Of a stretch of DNA of 64,000 nt, positions 8,688 to 17,368 are shown one piece after another; within the stretch, counting starts at the first letter, position 1, and every line of letters starts with the position of its first letter. The DNA is taken from assembly GCA_947474715.1 (NCBI GenBank), contig CANJJT010000009.1:1-64000 (forward strand). Reading direction: 5' to 3'. Source of the stretch: CAIYPG01 sp903864555. Lineage in GTDB: Bacteria; Pseudomonadota; Gammaproteobacteria; Burkholderiales; SG8-39. Under the pieces are notes generated by a model. That model did no database searches. It was not told the origin of the DNA and saw only the letters and a list, made by a program, of their open reading frames with translations. The position numbers were made by a program, and so were the translations under genes.

Positions 8688-9532
8688 GATGCCACCTCCG
8701 CAACGGATGATTCGGTTGCCACTTCATCGCCATCCTGGCGTGCCTTGGCGATGCGCATGCGCAACTGCTGCACCAGCGCCGCGAACTCCGGCGCATAGCT
8801 CATTTCAAGCGTGCGCGGACGATCGAAGGGGACGGCACGGTCCTCGAGGATGCGGCCGGGACGCGCGCTCATGATGCAGATGCGGTTGGCGAGGTAGGCC
8901 GATTCACGCAGGTCATGGGTGACCAGCAGCACCGTGGGCCGCTTGGCAATCCACAAGTGCTGCATGATCTCCCACAGTTCCTCGCGCGTGAACTGGTCCA
9001 GCGCGCCAAAGGGCTCATCGAGCAACAGCAGTTGCGGCTCATGGATGAGCGCACGGCACAGCGACGCCCTCTGCAGCATGCCCCCGGAAAGCTGCCAGGG
9101 TCGCTTGCTGCCGAAGCCCTTCAAGCCGACCTGCGCCAGCAGCGCCTCGGCCCGGTCGGCAAATTCGCCCTTCTTCTTGCGCTGGTATTCCTCGCGGAAG
9201 GGCCGCACGATCTTCAGCGGGATCATGACGTTCTCGCGGATGGTCAGCCAGGGCAGCATGGTGGGGTTCTGGAAGGCCAGGCCAATGCGTATGCCCTGGG
9301 TGCCTGCCGCGCCCATCTCCCGCCCCCCGACCAGCACGCCGCCGGAGGTAGGCCCGAGTAACCCGGCGGCAAGCTTGAGGATGGTGGACTTGCCGCAGCC
9401 GCTGGGCCCCACCAGCGCGACGAAGTCACCCTCGCCCACCCGCAGGTTGGTGTGGTCCAGCGCCAGTGTCGATGTCTCGGTGGCGCCGTAGCGCATCGTG
9501 ACATCGGACAGATCGACAACGGTTTTCTCCAT
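8684..9532 (-). CDS. ABC transporter ATP-binding protein
   Basis: 282 residues, nitrate/sulfonate/taurine-type ATPase. Walker A is GPSGCGKST, the Q-loop is FQNPTMLPW, the signature is LSGGM, Walker B is LLLLDEPFG and the switch His is in LLVTHD. It powers the adjacent permease (4-bp overlap). The signature begins LSGGM rather than LSGGQ, a modest and tolerated deviation. It lies 45 bp after the ring-opening amidohydrolase gene in the same run, tying transport to N-heterocycle breakdown. Confidence 0.92.
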   Translation of the reverse strand: MEKTVVDLSDVTMRYGATETSTLALDHTNLRVGEGDFVALVGPSGCGKSTILKLAAGLLGPTSGGVLVGGREMGAAGTQGIRIGLAFQNPTMLPWLTIRENVMIPLKIVRPFREEYQRKKKGEFADRAEALLAQVGLKGFGSKRPWQLSGGMLQRASLCRALIHEPQLLLLDEPFGALDQFTREELWEIMQHLWIAKRPTVLLVTHDLRESAYLANRICIMSARPGRILEDRAVPFDRPRTLEMSYAPEFAALVQQLRMRIAKARQDGDEVATESSVAEVAS

Positions 9533-9577
9533 GGCTGTTTCCGTTCCTTGAATGGGTCTTGCGTCCTGGGGCCTGGC

Positions 9578-10705
9578 TCAGGCCATCCGCAATATGGCGG
9601 CCACCGGTCCGCCACCGGGTGGCCCCTGGTGTTCAGCGCCGCCGGACACGTACAGCGCCGGCTGACCGACGATGGAGGCGAGCACCGCGCTCACCGCAGC
9701 GCGCGCATGTCGCGTGGCATTGATGTCCGAATCATTGAGCATGGTGTGGCGGGCTCCCCGCACCACGCCGTCAGGGCTGGCCTCGGCCTTGGCCAGCAGG
9801 TTCACCAGCCGTGCAGACAGGACCGCGGTATCACGTTCCGGGTCGAGGCCGAAGGACTCGCGCAGCATGCGGCGAATGCTGGCGGCATCGATGGCGTCCT
9901 GCATCTGGGTATGGGCGATGCGGCAAGGCGAGCTGCTGCCCGCGGCCTCGCCCAGCACGATGACCACATTGGCATCCAGCTCGATGCCGGCCGAGGCCGA
10001 GGCACGCGCTGAATGCAACGACCAGTCATTCAGCACCGCCGCATCGGACAGTCTTCCTTCCTCCACCTCGCCCAGCGCCAGCGCCACGCCAAGAGAGGAG
10101 GCGCCGCGGGAATAGCCCATGGATTCGTAGGTCTCGTGCGTGACCGTGTCGCAGCCCCGCCTGGCGGCCGCCTGCATCTTGGCCGAGGTCAGCAGCGGGC
10201 ATTTCACCTGAACGAAATGCACGTCTTCGCGGGCGCCGATGCCGGCATCGGCCATGGCTTCTCGCACCGCCTGCGCCGTGGCATCGATCTGCGCCATGCG
10301 GCCGATGTCCTCGGGGGCGAAGTCGCGCGTGTGGGCGACACCGATGACCAGGCGCTTTTCTCCTTGAGGTGTTGCGCTGTCCGGCGATGCGGCGCGCCGA
10401 GTGAACACCGTGAAATGCGGCGAGAGCACGCCCTCGGTGCCGCCGGACATCACCAGCGCCACGCGCTTGCCCGCCTCATCGGCGGTGCACCCCAGGTGCG
10501 GCGCAAGGAAGTGGCACCAGACGATGCTGGCGAGTTCCCGCGTGTAATCGTTGACGCAGCCATTGCCTTCGGTCTTGCCCATCACGGCGATGATGTCCCG
10601 GGGCACCAGCGCGCCCTCATCGATCAATGCCTGCACGCCCGAAAGATCGGCTGGCCCGCGACAGGCCACGCGGAACACCTCGACGTGCTGCGTCGCTCCC
10701 ATCAT
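9578..10705 (-). CDS. ring-opening amidohydrolase, cyanuric acid hydrolase/barbiturase family
   Basis: 375 residues, the size of AtzD/TrzD cyanuric acid hydrolases and barbiturases, which share a three-domain barrel with three Ser-Lys pairs and open a cyclic ureide ring. Candidate pairs here are K44 (GKTEGNG) with S87 (MSGGTEG), K168 (QVKCPLLT) with S203/S204 (YSRGASSLG), and K306 (LLAKAEASPDG) with S354 (YVSGGAEHQGPPGGG). All three repeats look intact. The ATG at 10705 overlaps the stop of the dihydroorotase-like gene. Sequence alone does not tell me whether cyanurate, barbiturate or another cyclic imide is the substrate. The neighbouring cysteine hydrolase and pyrimidine-type amidohydrolases fit either a cyanurate-biuret or a barbiturate-ureidomalonate route. 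Confidence 0.9.
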   Translation of the reverse strand: MMGATQHVEVFRVACRGPADLSGVQALIDEGALVPRDIIAVMGKTEGNGCVNDYTRELASIVWCHFLAPHLGCTADEAGKRVALVMSGGTEGVLSPHFTVFTRRAASPDSATPQGEKRLVIGVAHTRDFAPEDIGRMAQIDATAQAVREAMADAGIGAREDVHFVQVKCPLLTSAKMQAAARRGCDTVTHETYESMGYSRGASSLGVALALGEVEEGRLSDAAVLNDWSLHSARASASAGIELDANVVIVLGEAAGSSSPCRIAHTQMQDAIDAASIRRMLRESFGLDPERDTAVLSARLVNLLAKAEASPDGVVRGARHTMLNDSDINATRHARAAVSAVLASIVGQPALYVSGGAEHQGPPGGGPVAAILRMA

Positions 10706-12186
10706 GTGGCGGCGTCCTGTCCATCGAACACGCTGTCCACCAGGGGCAGCGCATTGGCGGGCACGCCAGCAGGCGTGTTGAGGATGGCGCTCATGCTGTG
10801 CTCGGTGTTGCGCGGCCGCGGCGCGGGCATCTTCTGCACCGACTTCACCGAGCGGCCCCAGCCGGCGGCATCGGCCACCAGCGCGCCATCGCGCATGACA
10901 AAGCGTCCGCGCACCAGGGTATGAATGGGATAGCCCTGCACCGCGCGTCCGTTCCAGGGCGTGATCTTGCTGATGGACTGCAGGCGGTTCTGCGACAGCA
11001 CGCCGCGCTTGTCCATGTCGACAATGGCGATGTCCGCATGCGCCCCCGGGGCGATCACCCCTTTGGTGCCGTACAGGCCCCAGGCCTTGGCCGGCGCCGC
11101 CGCACTCCAGCGCACGTAATCCATGAGCGTGGCACGCTGGCGGTTCACCTCGGTGAGCATGATGGCCATCTGCGTTTCCACGCCAGGGAAGCCGCAGTCA
11201 CAGTCCCAGATGCTCTCGCGCGTTTTCTCCTCGGGGGTGTGCGGCGCATGGTCGGTGGCGATCATGTCGAGCGTGCCATCGAGCAGCGCATCCCACAGCG
11301 GCTGGTTGTGGCGCGCCTCGCGGATGGGCGGGTTGAGCCGCATGATGCCGCCCAGCTTCAGCATGTGGTCGGTGTTGAGCAGCAGGTATTGCGGGCAGGT
11401 CTCGGCGGTGACATCCACGCCGCGGCGCTTGGCCTCGCGCAGCAGGTAGAGCGAATCCGCAGCGCTGTGATGGGCGATGTGCACGCGGGCCCCAGTCCAT
11501 TCGGCCAGGACCAGCACGCGACCAATGGCCTCGATCTCGGCCACCGCCGGGCGCGAGGCCAGGTGCGCCATGGCGTCGATGCGGCCGGCGGCCTGCAGGC
11601 GCTGCTCGCGGCGGAACAGGATGGAGGAATTTTCCGCGTGCACGACGGTGCGTATGCCCAGGGGCGCGAGCTTCTCGAAGCCTTCGAGCAGCGCACCGTC
11701 GCTGGGCGCGGGCAGATTGCCAAAGGTGTTGCCAACAAAGGCCTTGAAGCTGGTGACGCCGGCCTCCAGCAGTTCCTCCAGACAGTCGATGCTGTCATCA
11801 CCCAGCAGGCCATGGATTCCGAAATCGACATAGGAGGATTCAGCGGCCTTCTGCTTCAGGCGCAGCGCCTCCACCGTGCCGGTGGGCGGCTTGGTGTTGG
11901 GCATCTCGAATACGGTGGTGACCCCGCCACAGGCGGCGGCGGCCGAACCGCTCTTCCAGGTTTCCTTGTGCGGATAGCCCGGGTCGCGGAAATGCACGTG
12001 GCTGTCGATGGCCCCGGGCAGCAGGTACAGGCCGTCGGCACGCATCTCGGCGCGGGCCGGGGGCATCACGTCGTCATGGCCGACGGCGACGATGCGCTCG
12101 CCGGCGATGGCAACGGAGGCCTCGATGATCTGGTCGGGTGACACCACGCGGGCGCCGCGGATCACCAGATCGATTTCAGTGTTCAT
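10702..12186 (-). CDS. dihydroorotase/allantoinase-like cyclic amidohydrolase
   Basis: 494-residue binuclear-metal amidohydrolase. Metal ligands are H63 and H65 (DSHVHFRDPG), probable carbamylated K148 (SFKAF), H183 (VHAEN), a His in HIAHHS (236-240) and D312 (ATDHAPH). The HFRDPG form groups it with dihydroorotases and allantoinases more than hydantoinases. Members hydrolyse cyclic amide bonds such as dihydroorotate, allantoin and dihydropyrimidines. A C-terminal tail of about 40 residues after the composite domain (from roughly residue 455) is unusual. AAAGGAC lies 5 nt before the ATG. It is placed directly before the ring-opening amidohydrolase (4-bp overlap), so biosynthetic PyrC function is unlikely and a catabolic role is inferred. 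Confidence 0.85.
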   Translation of the reverse strand: MNTEIDLVIRGARVVSPDQIIEASVAIAGERIVAVGHDDVMPPARAEMRADGLYLLPGAIDSHVHFRDPGYPHKETWKSGSAAAACGGVTTVFEMPNTKPPTGTVEALRLKQKAAESSYVDFGIHGLLGDDSIDCLEELLEAGVTSFKAFVGNTFGNLPAPSDGALLEGFEKLAPLGIRTVVHAENSSILFRREQRLQAAGRIDAMAHLASRPAVAEIEAIGRVLVLAEWTGARVHIAHHSAADSLYLLREAKRRGVDVTAETCPQYLLLNTDHMLKLGGIMRLNPPIREARHNQPLWDALLDGTLDMIATDHAPHTPEEKTRESIWDCDCGFPGVETQMAIMLTEVNRQRATLMDYVRWSAAAPAKAWGLYGTKGVIAPGAHADIAIVDMDKRGVLSQNRLQSISKITPWNGRAVQGYPIHTLVRGRFVMRDGALVADAAGWGRSVKSVQKMPAPRPRNTEHSMSAILNTPAGVPANALPLVDSVFDGQDAAT

Positions 12187-12195
12187 GTTGTCCTT

Positions 12196-12987
12196 TCAAA
12201 GCATGGCCCAGCCGCCATCGACCGGTAGGTCCACACCAGTGATCTGGCGTGAGGCATCGCTGGCGAGGAACAGACAGGCATTAGCGACGTCGGAGTCCAG
12301 GGTGACCCGGCGCAGCGCATAGTCGGCGGCGTGGCGGGTCATGGCCTCCTCCAGGCTGATGCCCAGGGTGCGGGCCATGTTGGCGCAGACCTTTTCGCGG
12401 AAACGCGGGCCGTCCACCATGCCCGGGGCCACGCAATTGACGTTGATGTTGTGCGGCCCCGCCTCCAGGGCGAAGCTCTTGGTGATGCCGCGCAGGCCCC
12501 ACTTGGAGGCCGAATAGGCCATGCGCCCGGCGCGGCCGCGCATGCCGAAGGTGCCGCCGACATTGACGACCTTGCCGGATTGCTGCGCGATCATCGCCGG
12601 CAGCACCGCACGCATGGTGTTGAAACTGCCCTTCATGTTGAGATCGATGATCTGATCAAATTCTTCCGGTGTGGTCTCCCAGCCGGTCTTGCCGATGGGC
12701 CCGGAGCCCCCCGCGACATTGACCAGGACGTCGATGCGACCGAAGGACTCCAGCGCAGCCTTCGCCAGTGCATCGCATTCGGCACTCACCGTCATGTCGC
12801 AGGCAGCCACGATGGCGTGCACCCCGAGGGCACGCGCCTCCTCCGCCACCGGATCGATGGCCGCCGTGTCCCGGCCGGCCAGCACCAGGTCAGCGCCCTC
12901 GGCGGCAAAGGCCAGTGTGACCGCCCGACCCATGCCCTTGGCCGGACCGGTGATCACGACAACCCTGCCTTTCAATTGCAGATCCAC
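12196..12987 (-). CDS. SDR-family NAD(P)-dependent oxidoreductase
   Basis: 263-residue classical short-chain dehydrogenase. The cofactor motif TGPAKGMG is near residue 12, NVAGG near 90 and the catalytic YSASK near 155, followed by the C-terminal motif ITGVDLPVDGGWAML. I start at the GTG at 12987 with AAAGGG upstream, because the longer frame runs through the preceding binding-protein gene and adds no family sequence. The gene lies 10 bp after a binding-protein gene and 9 bp before the dihydroorotase-like gene. It may oxidise or reduce a ring or an opened intermediate (inference). Confidence 0.85.
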   Translation of the reverse strand: MDLQLKGRVVVITGPAKGMGRAVTLAFAAEGADLVLAGRDTAAIDPVAEEARALGVHAIVAACDMTVSAECDALAKAALESFGRIDVLVNVAGGSGPIGKTGWETTPEEFDQIIDLNMKGSFNTMRAVLPAMIAQQSGKVVNVGGTFGMRGRAGRMAYSASKWGLRGITKSFALEAGPHNINVNCVAPGMVDGPRFREKVCANMARTLGISLEEAMTRHAADYALRRVTLDSDVANACLFLASDASRQITGVDLPVDGGWAML

Positions 12988-12997
12988 ATCAGCCCTT

Positions 12998-14020
12998 TCA
13001 GAACAGCTTGGTGGGGCGCTCGGCCTTGGCCGGCAGGAAGCGGCGATCGAAGACTTCATTCGGCGCCGGCGTGCGCGGCAGCGCATTGGCTTCCACCACG
13101 ATGCCGATGGAGCGCTTCAGGCGCCCGTCATCGATGTCGCCCAGGCCCAGCCGGGCCGTTTCCGGATGATTCATGTCGTTGCGCAGGGTGTGCATGAGCT
13201 TTTCCCTCTCCACGTCACCTTTGAGCAGCGCTTCGCGCTTGAGCACCGAAGCCATGCCCGAATCCGGGTCGGCAATCACATCGCGGATGCCACGATTGAG
13301 CGCCTTCACGAAGCCGCCGACGGCCTTGGGGTTGTCCTTGATGAATGAAGGCGAGAAGAAGATGGTGTTGGAGTAGAGATCCATGCCATGGTCACCGTAG
13401 CGGATGAAGCGCAGTTCCTTGGCCGGGTCCAGACCCATGGCCTTGGCGCTGAAAGTCACCGTGGTGACGAAGCCGAAAGCGGCATCCACCTGGCCACGCA
13501 TCAGCATTTGCTCGCGCAGATTGGGAGCCATGTTGGAAATGCTGACTTTCGGTACCGCTATGCCGGTGAGCTTGGCGAAGGCCGGGAACAGCTTCAAGGC
13601 GGAGTCATTGGCCGGCCCGCCTATCGTACGGCCTTCCAGGTCCTTGGGGACTTTGATGGGACTGTCCTGCTTCACGACGATGACGAAGGGCGTGGCGTTG
13701 TACATCATGAACACACCCACAGGGGCTTCGCCAGGTCGCTTAGCCGCCAGGTCGATGATGGTATTGAGGTCGCCGAAGCCGGCCTGGTAAGCACCGGAGG
13801 CCACCTTGGGAATCGAGGCGGAGGAGCCCTCTCCCTGGTCGAGTTCCACGTCCAGTCCCTCGGCCTTGAAGTAACCCTTGTCCTGGGCGAGGAAGAACCA
13901 GGCCTGGGCGCCTTCGTACTTCCAGTTGAGAACCATCTTGACCTTAGTCTGCGCGTTGGCGCTCAAGGGCAGCATCAGGGACAGCAGACACAGGGCGAAC
14001 ACTCTTTGCATGCGCTTCAT
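12998..14020 (-). CDS. NMT1/THI5-like ABC substrate-binding protein (first of three)
   Basis: 340 residues. A Sec signal peptide ends near NANAQ (about residue 24), then comes the SsuA/THI5 fold start KVKMVLNWKYEGAQAWFFLAQDKGYFKAEGLDVEL. Relatives bind pyrimidine precursors, nitrate or sulfonates in the periplasm. The ATG at 14020 has AAAGGA upstream; the 50-residue extension open in frame overlaps the previous gene and is not a signal sequence. It shares the DQGEGS, GFGDLN and MMYN family segments with the products of 15289 and 18817, so the three are recent paralogues. There is only one permease/ATPase pair for all of them. Confidence 0.88.
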   Translation of the reverse strand: MKRMQRVFALCLLSLMLPLSANAQTKVKMVLNWKYEGAQAWFFLAQDKGYFKAEGLDVELDQGEGSSASIPKVASGAYQAGFGDLNTIIDLAAKRPGEAPVGVFMMYNATPFVIVVKQDSPIKVPKDLEGRTIGGPANDSALKLFPAFAKLTGIAVPKVSISNMAPNLREQMLMRGQVDAAFGFVTTVTFSAKAMGLDPAKELRFIRYGDHGMDLYSNTIFFSPSFIKDNPKAVGGFVKALNRGIRDVIADPDSGMASVLKREALLKGDVEREKLMHTLRNDMNHPETARLGLGDIDDGRLKRSIGIVVEANALPRTPAPNEVFDRRFLPAKAERPTKLF

Positions 14021-14030
14021 GGACTTTCCT

Positions 14031-15239
14031 TTACACAGGTTGAACAGAAAGGGGACCGGCGACTTGGGTGCCGTGCTTGAAAACGGCCAGACGGGTGGAC
14101 TGCTCGAGAATGGCCTGGGGTGCGCTGTATGCATCGAGCACAACGAGATCTGCAGTACATCCTTCGCCAATGCCGTAATTCTTCAAACGCAGCATGCGCG
14201 CAGCGTTGATGGTCGCCATGGACCAGATTTTTTCCAGCCGGTCATCGGTAAGCTGGAAGGTGATCTGCGCCAGCAGCAGCATGGCCTTGAGCGGGTCGGC
14301 ATCGCCGAAGCGAACGAAGGGATCACGCAGGTTGTCCGTACCGCAGGCGATATTGACGCCGGCCTCCATCAACTCATGCACGCGGGTCAGTCGCATGCGT
14401 GTCGGCAGCACGCATACGGAAAGGTCGGCGGCTTTCACGCGATCAATGGTCTGCGCCGCCAGCGCATCGCTGACCTGCGCAAGGGATGCGATGTGTGACA
14501 CCGCGACCCTGCCCTGCCAGCCCTGGGCGATGGTCTTCTCGGCCACATAGGGCAAGGTGAATACATCGGCCGTGTCGGCGTTGTCGAGGTGATAGTCAAT
14601 GTCGCCATCGTGCGCAGCGGCGAGGGCAAATGTTTCGTCAACCTGCGCCTCGGGACGCGATGGCCACAGGCCAGCGTTGATGTTGCCGCCCACGATCCTG
14701 ATGCCCTGCGTGAGAGAGGCGGCGACGTGCGATCCGGCACCGTCCTCGAGCGTCCCGGCCGTGTCGAACCAGCCCTCCTGTGGAAAGGCGACCAACTGCA
14801 CGGTCATTACATTGGCCATGTCGCGTGCCGCCTGCTGCAGCCCATTCATCGCGCGGAACCCGACGCTGCGGTCCACCTCACAATTGCTGCGCAGCGCAAC
14901 GGTGCCGTGCTTCAGGCTCATCTGCATCGCACGCCGACCGCGATCGGCCACATCGGCCACAGTGAAACCCGCCTTGATCGCGCGAATTGCGCGGATTGCC
15001 TCCTCCAGGGTGCGCGCCGATCCCTGCCCACGCTCGCTGGTGAGGCATTTGTCCAGGTGCACATGCGGATCGACAAACCCTGGCGAAACCAGCCGGCCCT
15101 GCGCATCCCAGCCGGACACCACCCCGTCTGCATCATCCTCGGCGCGAACCGAGACAATCGTTGCCCCATCGATGCCAATGCGCCACCGGCCCTCGCTGGC
15201 GGGCAGGCTGACGTTTCGGATGAACCAGGGTGTATTCAC
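14031..15239 (-). CDS. cytosine deaminase-like amidohydrolase with altered active site
   Basis: 402 residues from the GTG at 15239. It follows the cytosine deaminase layout: H59-x-H61 (HVHLDKC), Q148 (QLVAFPQEG), H217, H249 (VSHIASL) and D302 (GTDNLRDP). The spacing matches E. coli CodA (H61, H63, Q156, H214, H246, D313). The position of the CodA catalytic proton shuttle Glu217 is N220 here (HLDN instead of HCDE). Metal binding should survive, but classical deamination is doubtful; amide or ureide hydrolysis, or another leaving group, is possible. It lies between two binding-protein genes in the N-heterocycle operon, 10 bp before 12998-14020. The start is weakly supported because no strong ribosome binding site precedes it. 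Confidence 0.8.
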   Translation of the reverse strand: MNTPWFIRNVSLPASEGRWRIGIDGATIVSVRAEDDADGVVSGWDAQGRLVSPGFVDPHVHLDKCLTSERGQGSARTLEEAIRAIRAIKAGFTVADVADRGRRAMQMSLKHGTVALRSNCEVDRSVGFRAMNGLQQAARDMANVMTVQLVAFPQEGWFDTAGTLEDGAGSHVAASLTQGIRIVGGNINAGLWPSRPEAQVDETFALAAAHDGDIDYHLDNADTADVFTLPYVAEKTIAQGWQGRVAVSHIASLAQVSDALAAQTIDRVKAADLSVCVLPTRMRLTRVHELMEAGVNIACGTDNLRDPFVRFGDADPLKAMLLLAQITFQLTDDRLEKIWSMATINAARMLRLKNYGIGEGCTADLVVLDAYSAPQAILEQSTRLAVFKHGTQVAGPLSVQPV

Positions 15240-15288
15240 GGTGTCACGGTGCGTAGTTGCATTCGGGCCAGGGCGTTCAAATTGCCGG

Positions 15289-16353
15289 TCAGTTCGCTGG
15301 CAGCCTGAGCATGCGCTCGGCCCTTGGCGGCAAAGCGGCACGGCTGAACACTTCGCTGACTGCAGGCAGGCGTTGCAGGTTGTAGCTCTGCGCCACCTGA
15401 CCGATGGCATTGGTCATGCGCGTGTCCTTGACATCGCCCAAGCCCAACTCCGCGCTCTCGGCAGTAAGTACCGAACTCTTCAGCACGTAGATGAGGCGGC
15501 GCTTCTCGATGTCCTTGTTGAGCAAGGGCTCGTTGGCCGCAAGGTTGTCGATACAGGCGTCGATTCGGGCCACACATTCCTTGACGGCCGTGTTGACGGC
15601 CTTGACCAGGCCGCCGACGGCCTTGGGGTTTTCCTTAAGCAGCTTGCTGGAGACCAGCACGCCGTTGCTGTACAGGTCGAGGCCATGGTCGTTGTAGAAG
15701 ATCCAGCGAATGTCCTTGTCCGGGTCGACATTCATCGCAACCAGGTTCATGTAGCTGGTCGCCGAAAACACGGCCGATGCAGCCACCTGGCCCTGCAGCA
15801 ACATCTGCTCCTGCAGGTTGGGGGCCATGTTGATCCAGGTGATCTTCTTCTCGTCGAGTCCGTTCTTCCTGGCCAGCGCCGGAAAGATGGACAATGCCGC
15901 AGCGCCGGCCGGAGAACCCAGGGTTTTCCCCTCCAGGTCCTTCAGCGTCTTGATGGTGCTGCCGGCCTTGGTAATGAGTGCGAACGGCGCCTGGTTGTAG
16001 ACCATGTAGACCATGACCGGCGCCTCTCCCGGTTTGGTCGATGCGTTCTGGATGATGGCGTTCATGTCACCAATGCCGGCCTGGTAACTCCCGGACATCA
16101 CGCGTGTCACGGACGCAGCCGAGCCGTTGCCCTGATCAATCTCCACGTCCAGGCCCTCGGCCTTGAACAAGCCCTTGTCCTTGGCCCAGTAGAACCAGGC
16201 ATGCACGCCCTGGATCTTCCAGTCCAGCGTGAACTTGATCTTGGTTGGTGCGGTCTGGGCCAGCGCATTGCCCGCGCCCAGACAGAGCGACAGCGCAAAT
16301 CCGCTTGCAAACGTCAATCTTCGCAGGGAGGTAGGGCAACTTGAGACGGTCAT
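15289..16353 (-). CDS. NMT1/THI5-like ABC substrate-binding protein (second of three)
   Basis: 354-residue periplasmic binding protein with a signal peptide ending near NALAQ (about residue 33) and then KIKFTLDWKIQGVHAWFYWAKDKGLFKAEGLDVEI. The ATG at 16353 has AAAGGAG 7 nt upstream, and this ribosome binding site lies inside the last codons of the cysteine hydrolase gene, whose stop is 2 bp away. The two are therefore probably translationally coupled. A pair of extra cysteines (near residue 270, ECVARIDACIDN) is not shared with its two paralogues and could form a disulfide. The ligand is unknown, probably the hydrolase substrate or a ring analogue. Confidence 0.87.
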   Translation of the reverse strand: MTVSSCPTSLRRLTFASGFALSLCLGAGNALAQTAPTKIKFTLDWKIQGVHAWFYWAKDKGLFKAEGLDVEIDQGNGSAASVTRVMSGSYQAGIGDMNAIIQNASTKPGEAPVMVYMVYNQAPFALITKAGSTIKTLKDLEGKTLGSPAGAAALSIFPALARKNGLDEKKITWINMAPNLQEQMLLQGQVAASAVFSATSYMNLVAMNVDPDKDIRWIFYNDHGLDLYSNGVLVSSKLLKENPKAVGGLVKAVNTAVKECVARIDACIDNLAANEPLLNKDIEKRRLIYVLKSSVLTAESAELGLGDVKDTRMTNAIGQVAQSYNLQRLPAVSEVFSRAALPPRAERMLRLPAN

Positions 16354-16355
16354 GG

Positions 16356-17228
16356 TCAAACTCCTTTGGCGGGCAGGGATAGGGCTAAGGCCTGGGCGGT
16401 GGACACAAACCCATGCAGTTTTTCCACCAGGTAATGGATGGCGCGGCTTACGTACGCCGGCGACGGCGTCGAGCAGGCGTCCTTCAGCAAAACGCAGTCG
16501 TAGCCGAGGAAGCCGGCGTCCTGCAGGGTCGAGAACACGCAGCGGTCGGTGTTGACCCCGGCAAACAGCAATGTGGTGATGCCCTGCTGGCGCAGCAGGC
16601 TGTCCAGTTCGTTGTCCCAGAAACCGCTCAGGCGGTGCTTGTAGACGGTGATGTCGGACGTAGCGACAGGGAATTCCTCGATGAGTTGAGCGCCCCAGTC
16701 ACCCGGCACCACGGCGCGGCCCTTGTCCACGGGCGAGCGCTCGGCGTAACCGGGTGTGTCTTGCGAATCGCGCAGGTTGTATTTGGATTTGAAGAACAGC
16801 GTCGGACTGAGATTGAGCCGATCCGGACGCACACCCCAGTTGAGCCAGACCACGGTACCGCCGGCCTTACGCCAGGCCGGCAGCAGCTTCGCAATGACCG
16901 GAATGGGCTTGCGCATGGGGCGCACATCGATGCCCTTCTGGCCGAACCAGCCCTCGGGGTGGCAGAAGTCGTTCTGCATGTCCACCACCAGCAGGGCGCT
17001 GGCGGCCACGTCGATCTGCAGGGGCAGCGGATCAGCGGCGAAGCGCACCGGCCGTGAACGCCGCGGCTTGCGCACCAGGCTGACGCCGGCGGCATCCAGC
17101 GTCCAGGCATTGTGCGGGACCGGACCGTAAGCAGCGTCTCCCTGTTTTGGTGCGACAGACGGGGTTCGCACACGAATTGGCTTCACGCTGGTGCGTGTTT
17201 GTGCGGTTTTGGACATTTTTCGTTTCAT
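16356..17228 (-). CDS. isochorismatase-fold cysteine hydrolase (RutB/biuret hydrolase-like)
   Basis: About 290 residues. Catalytic triad candidates are D83 (VVDMQNDF), K197 (YKHRLSGF) and C230 (GVNTDRCVFST). The segment KHRLSGFWDNELDSLLR closely follows the K-x-R-x-S-G-F-x-x-T-x-L-D-x-x-L-R pattern of RutB, which hydrolyses ureidoacrylate to carbamate; biuret hydrolase BiuH uses the same triad. The first about 75 residues are an Arg/Lys-rich extension beyond the usual domain start, and in-frame ATGs at 17228 and 17216 are both possible. Beside a ring-opening amidohydrolase, it is the obvious candidate to cut the linear ureide or biuret product (inference). Confidence 0.85.
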   Translation of the reverse strand: MKRKMSKTAQTRTSVKPIRVRTPSVAPKQGDAAYGPVPHNAWTLDAAGVSLVRKPRRSRPVRFAADPLPLQIDVAASALLVVDMQNDFCHPEGWFGQKGIDVRPMRKPIPVIAKLLPAWRKAGGTVVWLNWGVRPDRLNLSPTLFFKSKYNLRDSQDTPGYAERSPVDKGRAVVPGDWGAQLIEEFPVATSDITVYKHRLSGFWDNELDSLLRQQGITTLLFAGVNTDRCVFSTLQDAGFLGYDCVLLKDACSTPSPAYVSRAIHYLVEKLHGFVSTAQALALSLPAKGV

Positions 17229-17368
17229 GCCCCTTTCCAATGCACGGTGCGTGCCGGAATGTGATCTGAAGAAATGCTTTTGATGCTTTATTGCGTTGCC
17301 GGAACGGCAACGCTGATGAAGTGGCTTGCGGTCCCCGCTGACAGTCCGGGGGAACGCTGCCAGGAAAA

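Noticed and set aside
9578..10705. Naming the ring-opening enzyme specifically as cyanuric acid hydrolase (AtzD) or barbiturase
   Set aside because: The family is clear, but the residues that separate the two activities could not be judged reliably without alignment, so only the family is given.
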